A stretch of 64,000 nucleotides of DNA, taken from positions 1 to 64,000 of the forward strand of contig JALLLS010000079.1 in NCBI GenBank assembly GCA_025094145.1, read 5' to 3'. The translations under genes were made by a program, and so were the position numbers. The notes below the pieces were generated by a model that was not told the DNA's origin, made no database searches, and saw nothing but the letters and a program-made list of their open reading frames with translations. Origin of the DNA: Spinellus fusiger. Lineage: Eukaryota > Mucoromycota > Mucoromycetes > Mucorales > Phycomycetaceae. This document shows, piece by piece, positions 35,645 to 51,460 of this stretch; position 1 is the stretch's first letter; every line of letters starts with the position of its first letter.

Positions 35645-38600
35645 TTATCGTTTCTTCCATGAGTGGGCATACACTTTCTCAAAGTCCCTTGCTCCTGCTA
35701 TTTTATCCCATTCTTCTACTGTTTTGACATAAATACGTTGACCTGTGGCTGGATCTCCAAACAGTTCAGCCCACCAAGCGAGATTCTCATCATTCGTGAC
35801 AAGAATCAGACGCTCAGGTTGTTGTGGAGTGTTTGTTTTGATACGTTCTTGGTGCCGCTTTTCATAACAATACAAAATACACCGGAGAATAGAACGGTAG
35901 ATCTTGGGAATATCTTCATACACTAGGGGGGCTTCTTCTTCTCCCTCTTCACTTTCAGATACCAATTCCTCTTCTTCCTCTTCTTCCTCCTCCTCCTCTT
36001 CTTCTTCAAAGCGACGTTGTTTGAATAGCTCCTCACCCGAATCTTCGTCAGAGTCCATACCCGATTCTGATTCTGTTCCAGAGTGGTAGTTCTCTTCTGA
36101 TGCATGGTGAATGGAATTTCTCGATTCATCCTCATCTTCACTCCCGTCTTCCTCACTCTCTGATGCATGAGTCTTTGATTCCTCACCCACCCAAAAGGTC
36201 TTTGCGTCATCCCATGTCTCCAGTTGCTCAGATATCTTTTGAATCCTCAGACATGAGGCTGTAAGAGACAGAGTATCATTGTGATGTGTTTCTAGTAGTT
36301 TCTGATCCAAATATCGAATGGATTCACGCGCCTGCATATTCATATGGGAAGATCCCTTCTTATAAACATCCAACTCATCAATCACTGTATATCATTTCTA
36401 TTTAGCAAAATAGCAAGTCCCCGCCGTCATAGTCTCTATACCTTCAAGGGGAACAATCACTTCAAGCACTGAGCTCTGTGAGCGTCTGTTGGCATTCAAT
36501 AGCTGACTCGACCATTTCTTAATCTTATGAAGACCGTCCAAGAAAGCAGTAACATCCACAATGACACTGTACACTTCCATTTCCACTGCTTCCTGTTCTT
36601 TTGTTGTAGTTCTTTTTGTAGACAGGGAGATACGATTGACATTCTTCTCAAGGCAAGACACCTGCTCTCGAAGGCGCTGTGTAGCTAATGCCTTCATAAA
36701 TCTATTCATCTGTTGTTTCTGATCCCAACATCAGTCTTTTGGGTTCTTTGGGGGGCCTTATTTACCTTTGCATTTTCATCCACTACACTGTAATTGAGTT
36801 CTGCTTGGTTGTATTGAATAAAGTCAAAGGACTAGAGTGTATTCTGTATTAGTAAGGGGACGCCATGCGGCTTGTGTTTACCGATGATTCTGCCATTCTC
36901 TTCACCATCTCTCTAATGCGTCCCCATCGAATCTGTTTCTTGGTTTCTGTGCTGCCTTGTGTAGTGTCATGGACATACTGATGGAAGAGATCCACAGTGG
37001 CATGGAAATTTATCAGAGGAACAACACCCAGTAGATGTAGATCTTCTGACAAGGGATAGGTCATCGGCAATACATGGAGTACAGGATCAGGAAAATCAGG
37101 ATGACTGATAAGAATGGACAAGAAGGATTGTACAGACTAGAAAACAGAGATTAGTCACATATTCTATGGTTTGCTACATACACTGCGCAAGTCTTTCTTC
37201 CATAGATCCAAGGTACTGTTGCTGGTTGAAGCAGACATTCTGGAGGCAGACCCCATGCTTGCACAGTATTGAGAGACAGTGTTGATATTGGTGAATACAA
37301 AAGTGCACCAAATAGAGACACTGGGAAGAAGTGTAGTGTGAACCAATGTTTCCAATGCATCATAGTGAATAGACTCCATTTGACTCTTGACACTTTCCAT
37401 AGTATCGAGTGTGGATTTACAAAGAGTGGATAAGAGTCTAAACCCATACGCAAGTAGATAAACTTGAGATGACTGGAGATGTGGTCTTTGACTTGTGTGG
37501 GCTAAGTGCATAGGTGAGGACTCTCTATTCTTATCTTTTGGATATATGCATTACCTTTTTCCTTTATCATCTCACCAAGATTCCACACAGTAATTAGTAA
37601 AATAGTTACTGTACGGGTCAGTGTGCTTCTGAGAATAGACAGAACAGATGAGATATGTTTAGAAGAAAGTGCTGTTTCGTTGGTTTGGCATGCCATCATT
37701 ACAACGCACTGGAAAGCGTTTTCAAGTGCATTAGATACATCCACCTCTGTATCAACACTGTATTCATATTCCATGTTAACCCTCAATACAATAGACTCTT
37801 GTTACCTTTCTTTTTTAAACATAAACTCCCTGTGCATCTGCAAGAAGGATTCTACAAAGGCAGATATCGTCGTCATGGCATAGTGTTTATCATGGACTTC
37901 ATTCTCCAGAAACTTGTCTTTTGAGAACTGAATCTTGGAGTAGAAGGATTGGAGATTTCCTCTGCCTACACTAGAGGGGGTTTTCATAGCAATACTAGAC
38001 ATGTCATTGGTAGATAAGTGGCTCGAATAGATGCCTTTGTATGCATGTAGATTTTACCTCATACAGTAGTACCATACAACATCAATAGCACTCCCACTTG
38101 TCAGAGAAATCAGTGCCAATTGAGAATAGGGTTTTCCTATGAATCGATTGACACTCACAGCCTTTTGATAACAATTCCTAGCCAGAGCCAAACTCTCTTG
38201 GGATGTTTTATGCTGAGGTGGTGACTGAGAAGCACGATAACGAGCAAGATCGCCCATGCAAATGTAGTTGGACTGTAGTAATGCACTGGCTTGTTCATCA
38301 GAGTTGGGTTCTGATCCCCGCTTAAACAGATCTATGCATGCACAGAGACTAAGCACCACTTCCTGCCTTCCTTATTCTCCTTACCAATGCCAATAGTAGA
38401 TGTATCAATATGAAAGGTAGATTTGATATTTGTGTTTAAATCTCGGTATAATTTGAAGCCAGAATCAATGCAGTGTAATAGTGATTTTGAAAGATGGCGC
38501 TTGGATGCTTCTTCTTCAGTGGATAACTACAAGATCCCCCCTTTTGTCTTAATAACATTTTAGGCTCTATAGACTCACCTTTCTTAATTTACTCCGCGCT

Positions 38601-39187
38601 TGTTCAATAGAAGCATAGACAATATAACGCCATAGCTTGTCTTCAATATGATGGGAAGACGCATAGAGGACATCGGTAGTAAGTATTTTCTTATAGATGG
38701 ATTTTAGACTAAACAACAACAACAACAACAACAAAAGAGAGTCAATAGAATCCATGGATTGGCAGTACCTTTTGCGCACATAGTCTGTCTCTTCTTCTGT
38801 TGCTGCAATCTGTTCAGTGGCTATTAAGATGGCTCTTCTTCCTTGTTCTTTGCTGGGAATAGCAGCGTGGTTAAGTTTAAGTTGAGTCTGTAGCTCAAAT
38901 AGTTGTTTTTCTAGGGCGGATGCCTCGCTGTTCTCTTTTCAGTGTCTGATAGCGGGTTGTTGAGTATACAAATACCTTGTCAAATCATGAAGGCTTAGAC
39001 GTGATTGTTGTTCTTGGAGAGTGTCAACAGAAGTCCTGCTTTCTTTTTCTTTTTCTGTGGGTTGCAGTTTTCTGTTTCTTCTTCTTCGACGCCGTCTTCG
39101 GTGCTTTAGGTTTGGAGAAGTAGTTTCTGATTGCATGTCTGGTGACAGACCAAATCCATCGTTTGAAAGGGAGAGTTGATAATTCAC
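35645..39187 (-). CDS. EST1/SMG6-like protein with C-terminal PIN domain, 985 aa
   Basis: Twelve exons: 38976-39187, 38769-38927, 38579-38708, 38385-38526, 38058-38331, 37806-37994, 37555-37757, 37182-37501, 36882-37136, 36766-36831, 36442-36709, 35645-36384 (2958 nt). A basic N-terminal patch (eight Arg/Lys in a row near residue 35) is followed by an EST1-type helical region with CMGDLARYRASQ, ARNCYQKAVSVNRFIGKPYS and QLALI. The PIN nuclease domain starts near residue 697 (YSVIVDVTAFLDGLHKI, EVIVPLEVIDELD) and ends LVTNDENLAWWAELFGDP...VKTVEEWD. SMG6/EST1A proteins act in nonsense-mediated mRNA decay and telomere biology. A Glu/Ser-rich insertion of about 80 residues with a poly-Glu run interrupts the PIN domain. 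Confidence 0.88.
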
Positions 39188-39522
39188 TGTTGCTTGAGCT
39201 GAACAAGTAGTAGCAGTTCAGACAGTAGGGAAGAGAAATAAGAAAGGATGAAATGTAGCACCGCAGTTCATACAGAGCGTCTTGTAGGGATACTATTTTC
39301 TTTGCTCTTAAGAAAAAGCTATCGACACCATAGATGACGTCATATAACTAGAAGACAGCTTATTCTTGGAGAAGAATGACTAGGTGAGAATGTTATTATC
39401 TTGTATATTGTATTATAGAGTTAATAGTTGTATTAAGGAAAATGAAATAAAAAAGATATTATTTAAGCCTTGTCTGTTCATTCTAGCGGAGAATCTCCTT
39501 GAAAACTTGTCATTTTTATGGC

Positions 39523-42995
<3,473 letters not shown>

Positions 42996-43134
42996 TATAG
43001 TAGAGGGGTAACTGTCCTTGAAGGGAGGTTCTTTATCAAAAAACGAGTGGTAAATACTATGTTAAGTCACATTGAATTATGTTCACAGCTGGAGAGAGTG
43101 ACCGCTCTTTGTGCTGCTATTGTCAGTCACACTA

Positions 43135-44344
43135 CACACCAGGATATTTTCTGGCCTTTAAGCGGTGACACAATCATCCTTTTACGTCTAAAAATTTCTT
43201 GCATTTTATGGCTCTGTGTTTAAAATCAAAGGTTTGCGGATATCTAAATACTTGTTTCCTTTTGTGGATACCTCAATATCAAATTGTATTATCAATAGAA
43301 TATATTGTTGATAAATAAAATTGTTTATTGTAATAGTATAGTTAATACTATACTATGTACTATAGCTACTGCCCAAGTGCATTCCCTCATAGCAATAGAA
43401 TATATACCCTAAAAGCTTTGTGCTTTATCCTTGGGAGATAGATAACTATGCTCAGGAGTATACCCTAGATAGTATTGATAGTATAGAATACCACCTAAGA
43501 CTGACTTGAGAAGAGTCTTGCCTAATAACAATACAATGAGTGTCTTGTGGATCACAATGAGCTCAAGCCCAGATGAAGACACTGCTTACCTTTTTACCTC
43601 AAGAACAGCCTTTGGTAGTGTCTATCACCTCCTATTGTTTCTCTTTGTTAATAATATCAAACTACCTTGCTCAGTTATGTTCATCTTGACGAGTATTTGA
43701 GTGTTAAGTTGTATGTGCAGTGTGGGAAATAACAAAAGGAGGGATTATCAAAACAAATAATAATCTTTCTTTATTCTGGTAATGTGTACACTGGCCTCCA
43801 CTCATAAAATTCACAAGTCAAACAATTCACACTCTTTGCTTTGGGCTTAAAGGACAATATCAGAAACAATACTTAGCTCTCATTAAGCACCACCGTTAAT
43901 ACCAATTACAATAACATAGTTACTGAAGTGGTTATGAATATTGAGTCAATAAATGATTATACTGTTCTTAATATAAGTGAGTTTGGTTCTATTTTATGGA
44001 CAATGACCACTAGAGTTAATTCTGTGTGTCCTATAATAAACATATTTCAAGCAGTGTTATGCTGCAAATACTGTTGGCTTAAGGATAACATATTATGCTA
44101 AACAATAAATTCAGTGACTGAATTGTCATTTTGGGGTGATTCTTGTTCTATTTCTTGTCTTTATAACCAATTCTATACTTTTTAATTGCAAAGTCAATCA
44201 TTATTGCCTAAACAGGCAAGTAGAGTTTGAAATAGCCCATTTAGACAGTGAAAAAGTCCTTTCAAACACATTAGCCAATCATATGAATATTGCAATTTTA
44301 TTCTCAAGATATTTCCTTTTATATCCTAAAGATCTCCTGGTGTG
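43135..44344 (+). mobile_element. Non-autonomous TA-flanked TIR transposon, copy B
   Basis: Left end CACACCAGGATATTTTCTGG after TA (43133-43134); right end GATCTCCTGGTGTG before TA (44345-44346). Length 1210 bp. The interior closely resembles copy A over its full length, and the last roughly 40 bp are almost the same as the right end of the Fanzor-carrying element at 34.49-34.53 kb. No transposase. It lies 140 bp upstream of the USP start codon and could affect its promoter. Confidence 0.85.
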
Positions 44345-44766
44345 TAGATTCCCAAAAAAAAAAAGAAAAATATAGACAGCAGTAACAATCTCCCAATGAG
44401 AAGAGTATTTCTCTATATCAAAAAGAGCATTTCTCTCTATCAAGAAAAATATTTCTTAGTCAGTGTATAGGGTGTATATCTAATTTATATGTAGAATGGA
44501 GATGAATCTCTGTAGTGTGATTGGACTTGGACTTGAAAATGTGTTTACGACAGCTGCCTTGTTCTTTCTTTCTTGTTCCCCTCTGCCTCTAGTTATGATA
44601 CCACTAGCAACAGACATTTACAGAAGATTTCTAATGATTGGATGATGTTTATTAGCATAAACAACATGTAGTGTGTTAGTATCTGCCTTGCAAGTACTTG
44701 CTGGATCTATAGAATAAAAGAGTCAATCCACCATATTTGTCAAATAAGGAAGGAAGTCAATGCATA

Positions 44767-46800
44767 CACACCAGGAGATCTTTAGGATATAAAAAGAAAT
44801 AGTCAATACAATTGTTTAAAAATGACAGATCGATTTGAAAAGGAGCAAAAATAAATTATGTATTTATGTTAGATTTTAAAGATTATTATGTAGATTTACC
44901 TGTAAATATCTGAATCCCATAGGAAATCACTTTCAATGTGGCGATATATGATATGAATACAAATATCTATTCTTATGTGACTGTATAGATATCCTTTGAT
45001 GCATTCACATCTCTGTTCTAAACAATTCCACAACCTTGGCAAGCGTGGATACTGTTGAAATTTACTAATACCTCGGTGAGGTTATTTGTGTTATGTGGCA
45101 GATCTTGAGAATAAAAATAAGAATAACTGTTAAAAGAGCTTTTCATATTAGGTGAGTGATCAATCATGTCTACTCTCGATGTAAAGAATTCATCGACATC
45201 AACCAGAAGAAGATCTCCATCTTTTTGTCTCTTTTTTCAATGATTGATATAACACTCTCGTCAAACCAACACAATGACCTTTAAACTTGGTAGCATCTTT
45301 TACCTTTATTCCTGTGCCATAAGCAACAACTGGCAGCTTGGCAGGATCATACTCCAATCTTTCTAGGTGCCAATATCCCTTTTCAATAATAAAATAATAG
45401 TAAAAGTAGTTAGTTCGAGATATATTAATGCACTCTCTATGTGTGTGTCGTATTACTCTTGCACTGGCACCTTTTTCCTGTCTTTGTTCTTTGTTCTTTT
45501 CATCTATCGTATTGCGGTTTCTTCTTTTTCATTCTCTCTATTTTGCTATGTTTTTTCTTCTCTACTTATTGTATTTTATGCCACCATTTATTAATATATT
45601 GACCATTCTTTCATATACAGCAGATAAACACCCTGAATAACCAGGATCCATATAACTGTCACCCTTCCTAATTTGCTTGGATGTTCTATAAAAACCATAG
45701 CTGTCACTTGCGAATAGAAATAGCAGAGCAACTGACAGTGTAATTGTCTACATCTTTAATAAAATAGACTTTAATCCAAACAGCTTCCTAGAGTATAAAC
45801 AAGATAGGCTCTAAGGAATTGAGTAGCTGACTGTTTCTTGTTCTCGACTTGTTTTCTTTCTATATTCCCACATTGGTGCCATTATTATTACAGCTACCAG
45901 TTTTCCTTCTGTCACTTCATACCCTTCTCTTTTCTGTCAATCTCCGTATGAGTGACCAGCCTTACGAGGTCCTGTGTGTCTCTTGTCTCATAGCAACAGA
46001 ATACTTTTGGGATATAAAAAGAAATACATGAACAATGAAATTATGTTATTTGTTTTGTTGGCTAATGTGTTTGAAAAGAACCTTTTCATTGTATGTCTGC
46101 CTTGGCATTGACTATAGACTGTGTATTAAACACTATAGAGTTAGATAAAAAGAAGAAGCAAACCTGACATTGCAACTCCATCACTGCATTTATTGTTTAA
46201 CATGTGCTATCCATAAGCCCACAGTATAACAATCAAGTACTCGTCAAGATGAGCATAACTAAGCAAGGTAGTGTGATATTATTAACAAAGAGAAACAATA
46301 GGAGGTGATAGACACTACCAAAGGCTGTTCTTGAGGTAAAAAGGTAAGCAGTGTCTTTATCTGGGCTTGAGCTCATTGTAATCCACAAGACACTCATTGT
46401 ATTGTTAATAAATAAAGACTCCTTTCAAGTCAGTACCAAGTAGTCTTCTATACTGTCTAGGCTGTCTAGGGTATACTCCTGAGCATAGTTATTTATCTCC
46501 CAAGGATAAAGCACAAGGCCTTTAGGGTGTGGATTATATTGTTATGAGGGAATGCACTTGGGCAGTAGCTATAGTACATAGTATAGTATTAACTATACTA
46601 TTACAATAAACAATTTTATTTATCAACAATATATTCTATTGATAATACAATTTGATATTGAGGTATCCACAAAAGGAAACAAGTATTTAGATATCCGCAA
46701 ACCTTTGATTTTAAACACAGAGCCATAAAATGCAAGAAATTTTTAGACGTAAAAGGATGATTGTGTCACCGCTTAAAGGCCAGAAAAATCTTTGGGTGTG
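44767..46800 (-). mobile_element. Second Fanzor-type element, decayed, with a truncated non-autonomous part
   Basis: The outer ends are CACACCAGGAGATC after TA (44765-44766) and ...TTTGGGTGTG before TA (46801-46802). 44767-45490 is the reverse of the right part of the 31.8-34.5 kb element (from about 33765 to 34527). 45993-46800 resembles the non-autonomous copies in reverse, with a deletion in the middle. Whether this is one insertion or two overlapping ones is unclear. 45490-45990 has no recognised content. Confidence 0.65.
44990..45420 (-). pseudogene. Fanzor (TnpB-like) C-terminal fragment, second copy
   Basis: Reverse reading gives LPVVAYGTGIK, then GHCVGLTRVLYQSLKK, the VDVDEFFTSR block and HACQGCGIV, stop, NRDVNAS. 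It therefore carries the same RuvC-II candidate Glu, half zinc ribbon and RuvC-III Asp as the first copy. Lesions differ: here an extra A in the SLKK run shifts frame, and the Trp of WNRD is a TAG stop, while the Gln codon that is a stop in the first copy is still CAA. The two copies therefore decayed independently from a common source. Confidence 0.68.
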
Positions 46801-46904
46801 TAGGGTCACTCTGAATGCAACTTTAGTTCACTGCCAATTCATTCTCCGAAACACGAGGATGTGAAGGATAGCATATACACGCAATCCTTGTTCTTTTCTC
46901 ATCC

Positions 46905-47379
46905 ATGTCGATTCCTCTTCAAGACTTTATTGGTAATACCAAACCCCATGCGCATATTATCCATTACTCACTCTGAAGTGTTATAGACGGCGCATGCAGT
47001 CCAGCACGCTATGAGGCTGAACTTGCACTCAACCTCGAGATCTGCGAAATGATTAACAAGAAACAGGGCAATAGGTGAGTCATGGTGCTTTTTATGTACA
47101 CAGCCTTACTGTTGATAACAGCCCAAGAGAGGCTGCCATGGCCATTGTACGCCACGTGAACAGCAAGAACCACACCCAGGCTATGCTTGCACTAACAGTA
47201 GGCCATTTTCCATACAAAGACCAAAAGGCTAACTTTATAAGCTATTAGATAACTGTGTTAAGAATTGTGGGTATCCATTTCACCTACAGATAGCCACCAA
47301 GGAGTTTCTGAATGAACTAGTGCGTCGTTTTCCCGAGCGTCCAGCTGTAAGTGAAGGCATAGACACTATCTCCTCACCC

Positions 47380-47412
<33 letters not shown>

Positions 47413-49116
47413 TATATGAACTTATAGCCTTTTCCTAATCCTGTGATTCACCGTATTCTATACTTGATCAAAGAGTGGAAGGTGGCATTGACGGATATGT
47501 CAAGGCATAGAGACGACCTAACACATATCAAAGACATGTTCCGTTTGTTGCGCTACAAAGGTAGGTTCTATAGATGTAAACAAAGGCATTTTAATAAACA
47601 AGGACATCTTATGAAAAACTAGGCTACCGATTCCCCGAGTTAAAAGAATCTTCTGTTGCAGCATTGGCTCCTTCTACAAACCTCAAGTCAGCTCAGGAAT
47701 TGGAGGAGGAAGACAGAGTGGCCCAGTCAGCGGTAAACTAGCATGGACATAGTACAGAGAAGACTCACCTTTATAGAAACTGCAGGAGCTTATTCGTCGT
47801 GGAAGACCCCAAGATTTGGTAGAAGCCAATCGTCTAATGAAGATCATGACTGGCTATGTAATAAGTGGAGTGGGATGTAAATGGCTTTTTTGGCTTATGG
47901 ATGACTCTAGGACCAGCGACAGAAACCAGACTATAAGCTTAAGTTTGAAGAAGAGCTGCTTAGAATCCAAGACCAGACGATTCTTTTATATGAGATGTTG
48001 GAGAATAGAAGACCTGGAAGCAGATTAGAGAGGGATGATACTGTTATGGTGGGTGGATTCCATGGGCACACATTGTTTTCTCATGGACTGTGGTGGCTAT
48101 AGGAATTGAGAAATGCATGTTCTAATGCACAGCCCAAGATCCAAAAGATGATTACTGAGGAGGAGGATAGCGAGAAGATTGGTAAGATAGAAGCAGCCAA
48201 CACAACCGTATCCTCACTCGCACTAGAGAATCTATTGACACTGAATGATATGATAAACAATGCCATGTCCAAGTTTGCTGATATTCAGAAGGGTCTTTAT
48301 GATACAAAATATGTGATGAGTGGCAAACCACCCACCAAAACAAGCGCCACACAAGAACCTCGTCAAGCTATTAGTCTGATTGATCTTGATGATGGCATTC
48401 CTGACATGAATACCTCTTCTTCTACTACTACAAAAACAGCCATGGATGATTTGAGTACACTTCTAGGCCAACCGTCCATGTCTTCTCCTGCTGATCCCTT
48501 TGATCCCTTTGCTTCTCCAAAGATAGGTATTCCTACTTCCTCCATGTCCCCCTCTCTCTCTACCGATAACTATAGAGGTTCAGTTTCCACGCCAACACCA
48601 CCAGCCACGGGTGCCAAGGCCATTGAACAGGATCCAAGTAAGTACCCATTCACTACAGATACGAAGAAGGCTCACTCTCCATCACTCTTCATTGCAGTTG
48701 AGTTGGTCTCAAAAAATGGCTTGAGTATTACTTTGAAAGTGGCTCAAGTGGATAGTGTCTATCGTCTCAAGGCTTTCTTTTCTAATCAAAGCACTGCTCC
48801 TATGGAGAACCTGACACTTCAATTAGCAGCTCCAAAGGTATAGTCAGATCAATGGAAGAGTATTCTCATCCAATGGGGACAGTCAATGCAATTGAAGATG
48901 GAAGTACAGTCTTCCCAGATTATACCGCCCACATCAGACAAAACAGTCTACCAAAACATTATCATCCACAACCCAGCCAAGGTAATAGTTCTTCTGTTTT
49001 TTTTATATATATCTCTTCTCATACCTCTTGTGAAGGAACCCTTACGGCTACGTTACAAGATCAGTTATGTGCAATTGGGTGTGACCATGGAGTTATCTGG
49101 CACTTACACTGCCTAG
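46905..49116 (+). CDS. GGA: GGA-type clathrin adaptor (Arf-binding), 537 aa
   Basis: Twelve exons: 46905-46932, 46987-47074, 47122-47197, 47242-47346, 47428-47560, 47623-47732, 47777-47857, 47911-48048, 48103-48637, 48698-48837, 48883-48981, 49036-49116 (1614 nt). The VHS domain (about 1-150) has LALNLEICEMINKKQGN, SPREAAMAIVRHVNSKN, NCGYPFHLQIATKEFLNELV and NPVIHRILYLIKEW. The GAT domain (about 190-310) has LQELIRRGRPQDLVEANRLM and LLYEMLENRRPGS. A Ser/Thr-rich hinge contains DPFDPF. The GAE ear (about 432-537) ends QLGVTMELSGTYTA. GGAs sort cargo at the trans-Golgi with Arf-GTP and clathrin. The acceptor for exon 4 is TTTATAAG, the one giving LLDNCVKNCGYPF. Confidence 0.94.
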
Positions 49117-49997
49117 GCCTCCAAAGTACATAGTAAAAACAAGACACACATTCTAATAAAAGGATCTACTGCCAAGACATTTAACGTGTGTGGGATATTT
49201 GTATCCATAATATTTATATCCATGGTGGCCCTAATGGAAGAATAAAGCACCAGAAAAGAATTCATTTTATGCATCCCTCTTACTGTAGCGTCTTTTCATA
49301 AAGAAATAAAAAAGTACAAGGCATCACAGTCGAATGGACGCATGAGAAACGGGCTTACAACATCTCTCTTATTAACGAGTAACGAGAAAATAAGTAAACT
49401 CATTGCATATCTACCCCCTTTTTTTTCTTTTCCTTTCCAAGGAATTTTTTTCCCCCTTTCTTCTGTATTACGTATATGCAGAAAGGACACGAAGGAGAGA
49501 AAAAGAGATCTTTTGGTGATTCTCTTTTATTCTTTGCGTTTGTATCTATTTCTTTGTAGACAAGATTCATTGTTCTACCAAGGTCACTTTCTATCTTTAG
49601 TATAAAGTGTGTCTATGCATTGGAAAGAGACACAGATCGACAGCCACCTTACTATGTTTATTATTCCTTATTCTATACACCTTATTTCTCCTATCTTCAA
49701 AGGAGGTGGTGTTGCCCCACAAGGAATAGAATAAGAACCCTTGTGATAGTAGATAGTAAATTATATTCCAGAAGATCATCCATTTACACAGCCAAGACAT
49801 GGAGTTATATTATATTATATTATATTGTATTGTATTGTATTATATTTATCATTGTATGCATTGTTTGATCTTTGCTTTATAGGTAGATGAGTAAGCACAA
49901 TATCTGGTGTCATTATAAAATAGGAAAAAAATAAATGGACAGGAGAACAGGAGAGAATTACAGCGAGAAAAAGAGAGAAAAAGAAAGTAGACTTATA
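49117..49997. other. Intergenic between convergent GGA and G-beta genes
   Basis: Holds the 3' flanks of both genes. There is a short (TATAT)n / (TGTAT)n run at about 49802-49850. No gene seen. Confidence 0.5.
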
Positions 49998-50517
49998 TTA
50001 AGCCCATATCTTGAGAGTGGCATCCCAACTACCTGTACAGAGTGCCATGCCATCACTCGAAACACCTATGCATGATATGCGATTGCTGTGATTTACCAAA
50101 GAGCCTATACGCTCTCCTTTAAGAGTATCCCATGCATAACAGTTATAGTCATCGTAACCACCAAATATAACACGTCCTGACTGTGAAAAGGCCAGTGATG
50201 TGATGCCACACAGAATAGATTCATGAGAATAGACACTCATCTCACAGTCTGCACGTAGATCAAACAGTCGACATGTAGCATCATCTGAACCTGTAGCAAA
50301 GGCATCACCACTGGGAAAGAATTGAACAGCATTAATATCTGCTTCATGTCCTACAAATGTCTGTACACATCGTTTGGTACGAATATCCCATACTTTTGCA
50401 GTAGTATCACAAGCACCTGTTACAAACACATTAGGGTTTGGTCCTAATGATAGACTGTATCAATGGATAATACAGAGAAGAAGAGAAGAAGAGAAGAAGA
50501 GAAGAGACAGATAGATA

Positions 50518-50556
<39 letters not shown>

Positions 50557-51235
50557 AAGTGTCAAATCAAAATCCATAGACTCACACACTCACCCAACCC
50601 TACCTCATAACATCCCCTGTATGATCTCTAAACTCTTCAATCTTTACACCTGCATCAATATCCCATAGGATGCAAGTCATGTCTCCCGAGGCAGTTAAGA
50701 TTCTACGGTCATCAAGAAACCGACAACTGCTTAAGAACCCTGTGTGAGCACTCAGTTCACGCACAGGACGCACAGGACCATCACGGGTTCTCAGGTTGTA
50801 AATAGAGCAAATATTATCAAGACCACCACAGGCCACGAAATTCCCAGAAGGAGAGTAGGCACATGTCATGACCCAAGAAGAAAGTAAGGGAATCGCATGC
50901 ACTTTGTTGCTTGAATAAGCATCCCATACAATTAATCTTCCGTCTTGAGAAGCAGAGACTAAATGTCGTTTATCAGATGCCCAATGCATTGAATATATCT
51001 TTGAAAGGTGTCCTTTTAGGGTTCTACGCACTTTCATCATAATACGAGGCAGTGATTCAACGTCTTTGGCCATTTCTTGTACTATAAGAAAAAGGTAAGA
51101 GAAAGAGGAGGCTCTTTTATACTTGCAGTTGGTATCTGAAAGAGCATCTTTACGCTGTCGTATGCGCTCTTTTAAGGATTCTGCCTCTCTTTTGGCTGCA
51201 GAAATACGTTCGGGAATATCACTGTCTTTATTCAT
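49998..51235 (-). CDS. Heterotrimeric G-protein beta subunit, 347 aa
   Basis: Three exons: 51127-51235, 50604-51081 and 49998-50454 (1044 nt), the standard G-beta length. An N-terminal coiled coil ([20 protein letters not shown]) is followed by seven WD40 blades with [69 protein letters not shown] and a final [12 protein letters not shown]-beta pairs with G-gamma and G-alpha at the plasma membrane; in fungi it signals in mating, growth and morphogenesis. Intron 1 is GC-AG (GCAAGT donor, 45 nt by coordinates), the only choice that restores DTNLQEMAKDV. Intron 2 carries a GAAGA/GA repeat. Confidence 0.95.
50470..50566. repeat. (GAAGA)n and (GA)n simple repeat
   Basis: Purine-rich run inside intron 2 of the G-beta gene; on the coding strand it is a polypyrimidine run of CT units well upstream of the acceptor. 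Confidence 0.9.
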
Positions 51236-51311
51236 ATTATAGTTTGAGTGCTAGGTGGTTATTGAGGATCTGGACAATGATGAGAAACAAGAAAACGAGA
51301 TGAGGAAACAC

Positions 51312-51350
51312 ACACCTAAAGATTTTCCTGACCTTTAAACACCCTTTTTT
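51312..51350 (+). mobile_element. Solo left end of the TIR transposon family
   Basis: CACACCTAAAGATTTTCCTGACC resembles the first bases of copies A and B, then the match is lost. A short scrap just ahead of copy D. Confidence 0.5.
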
Positions 51351-51460
51351 TTGCATCGTCCGTCGGGGATAATAAGCTATCTTTTGTAGAATTAAAGGAT
51401 ACACAAAATACTTTTAGGAATATGCTGTCGGGGAGTCAAATATAATCCTTTTACAGATTA

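Noticed and set aside
35904..36089. Poly-serine frame
   Set aside because: Antisense of the poly-Glu insertion in the SMG6-like gene.
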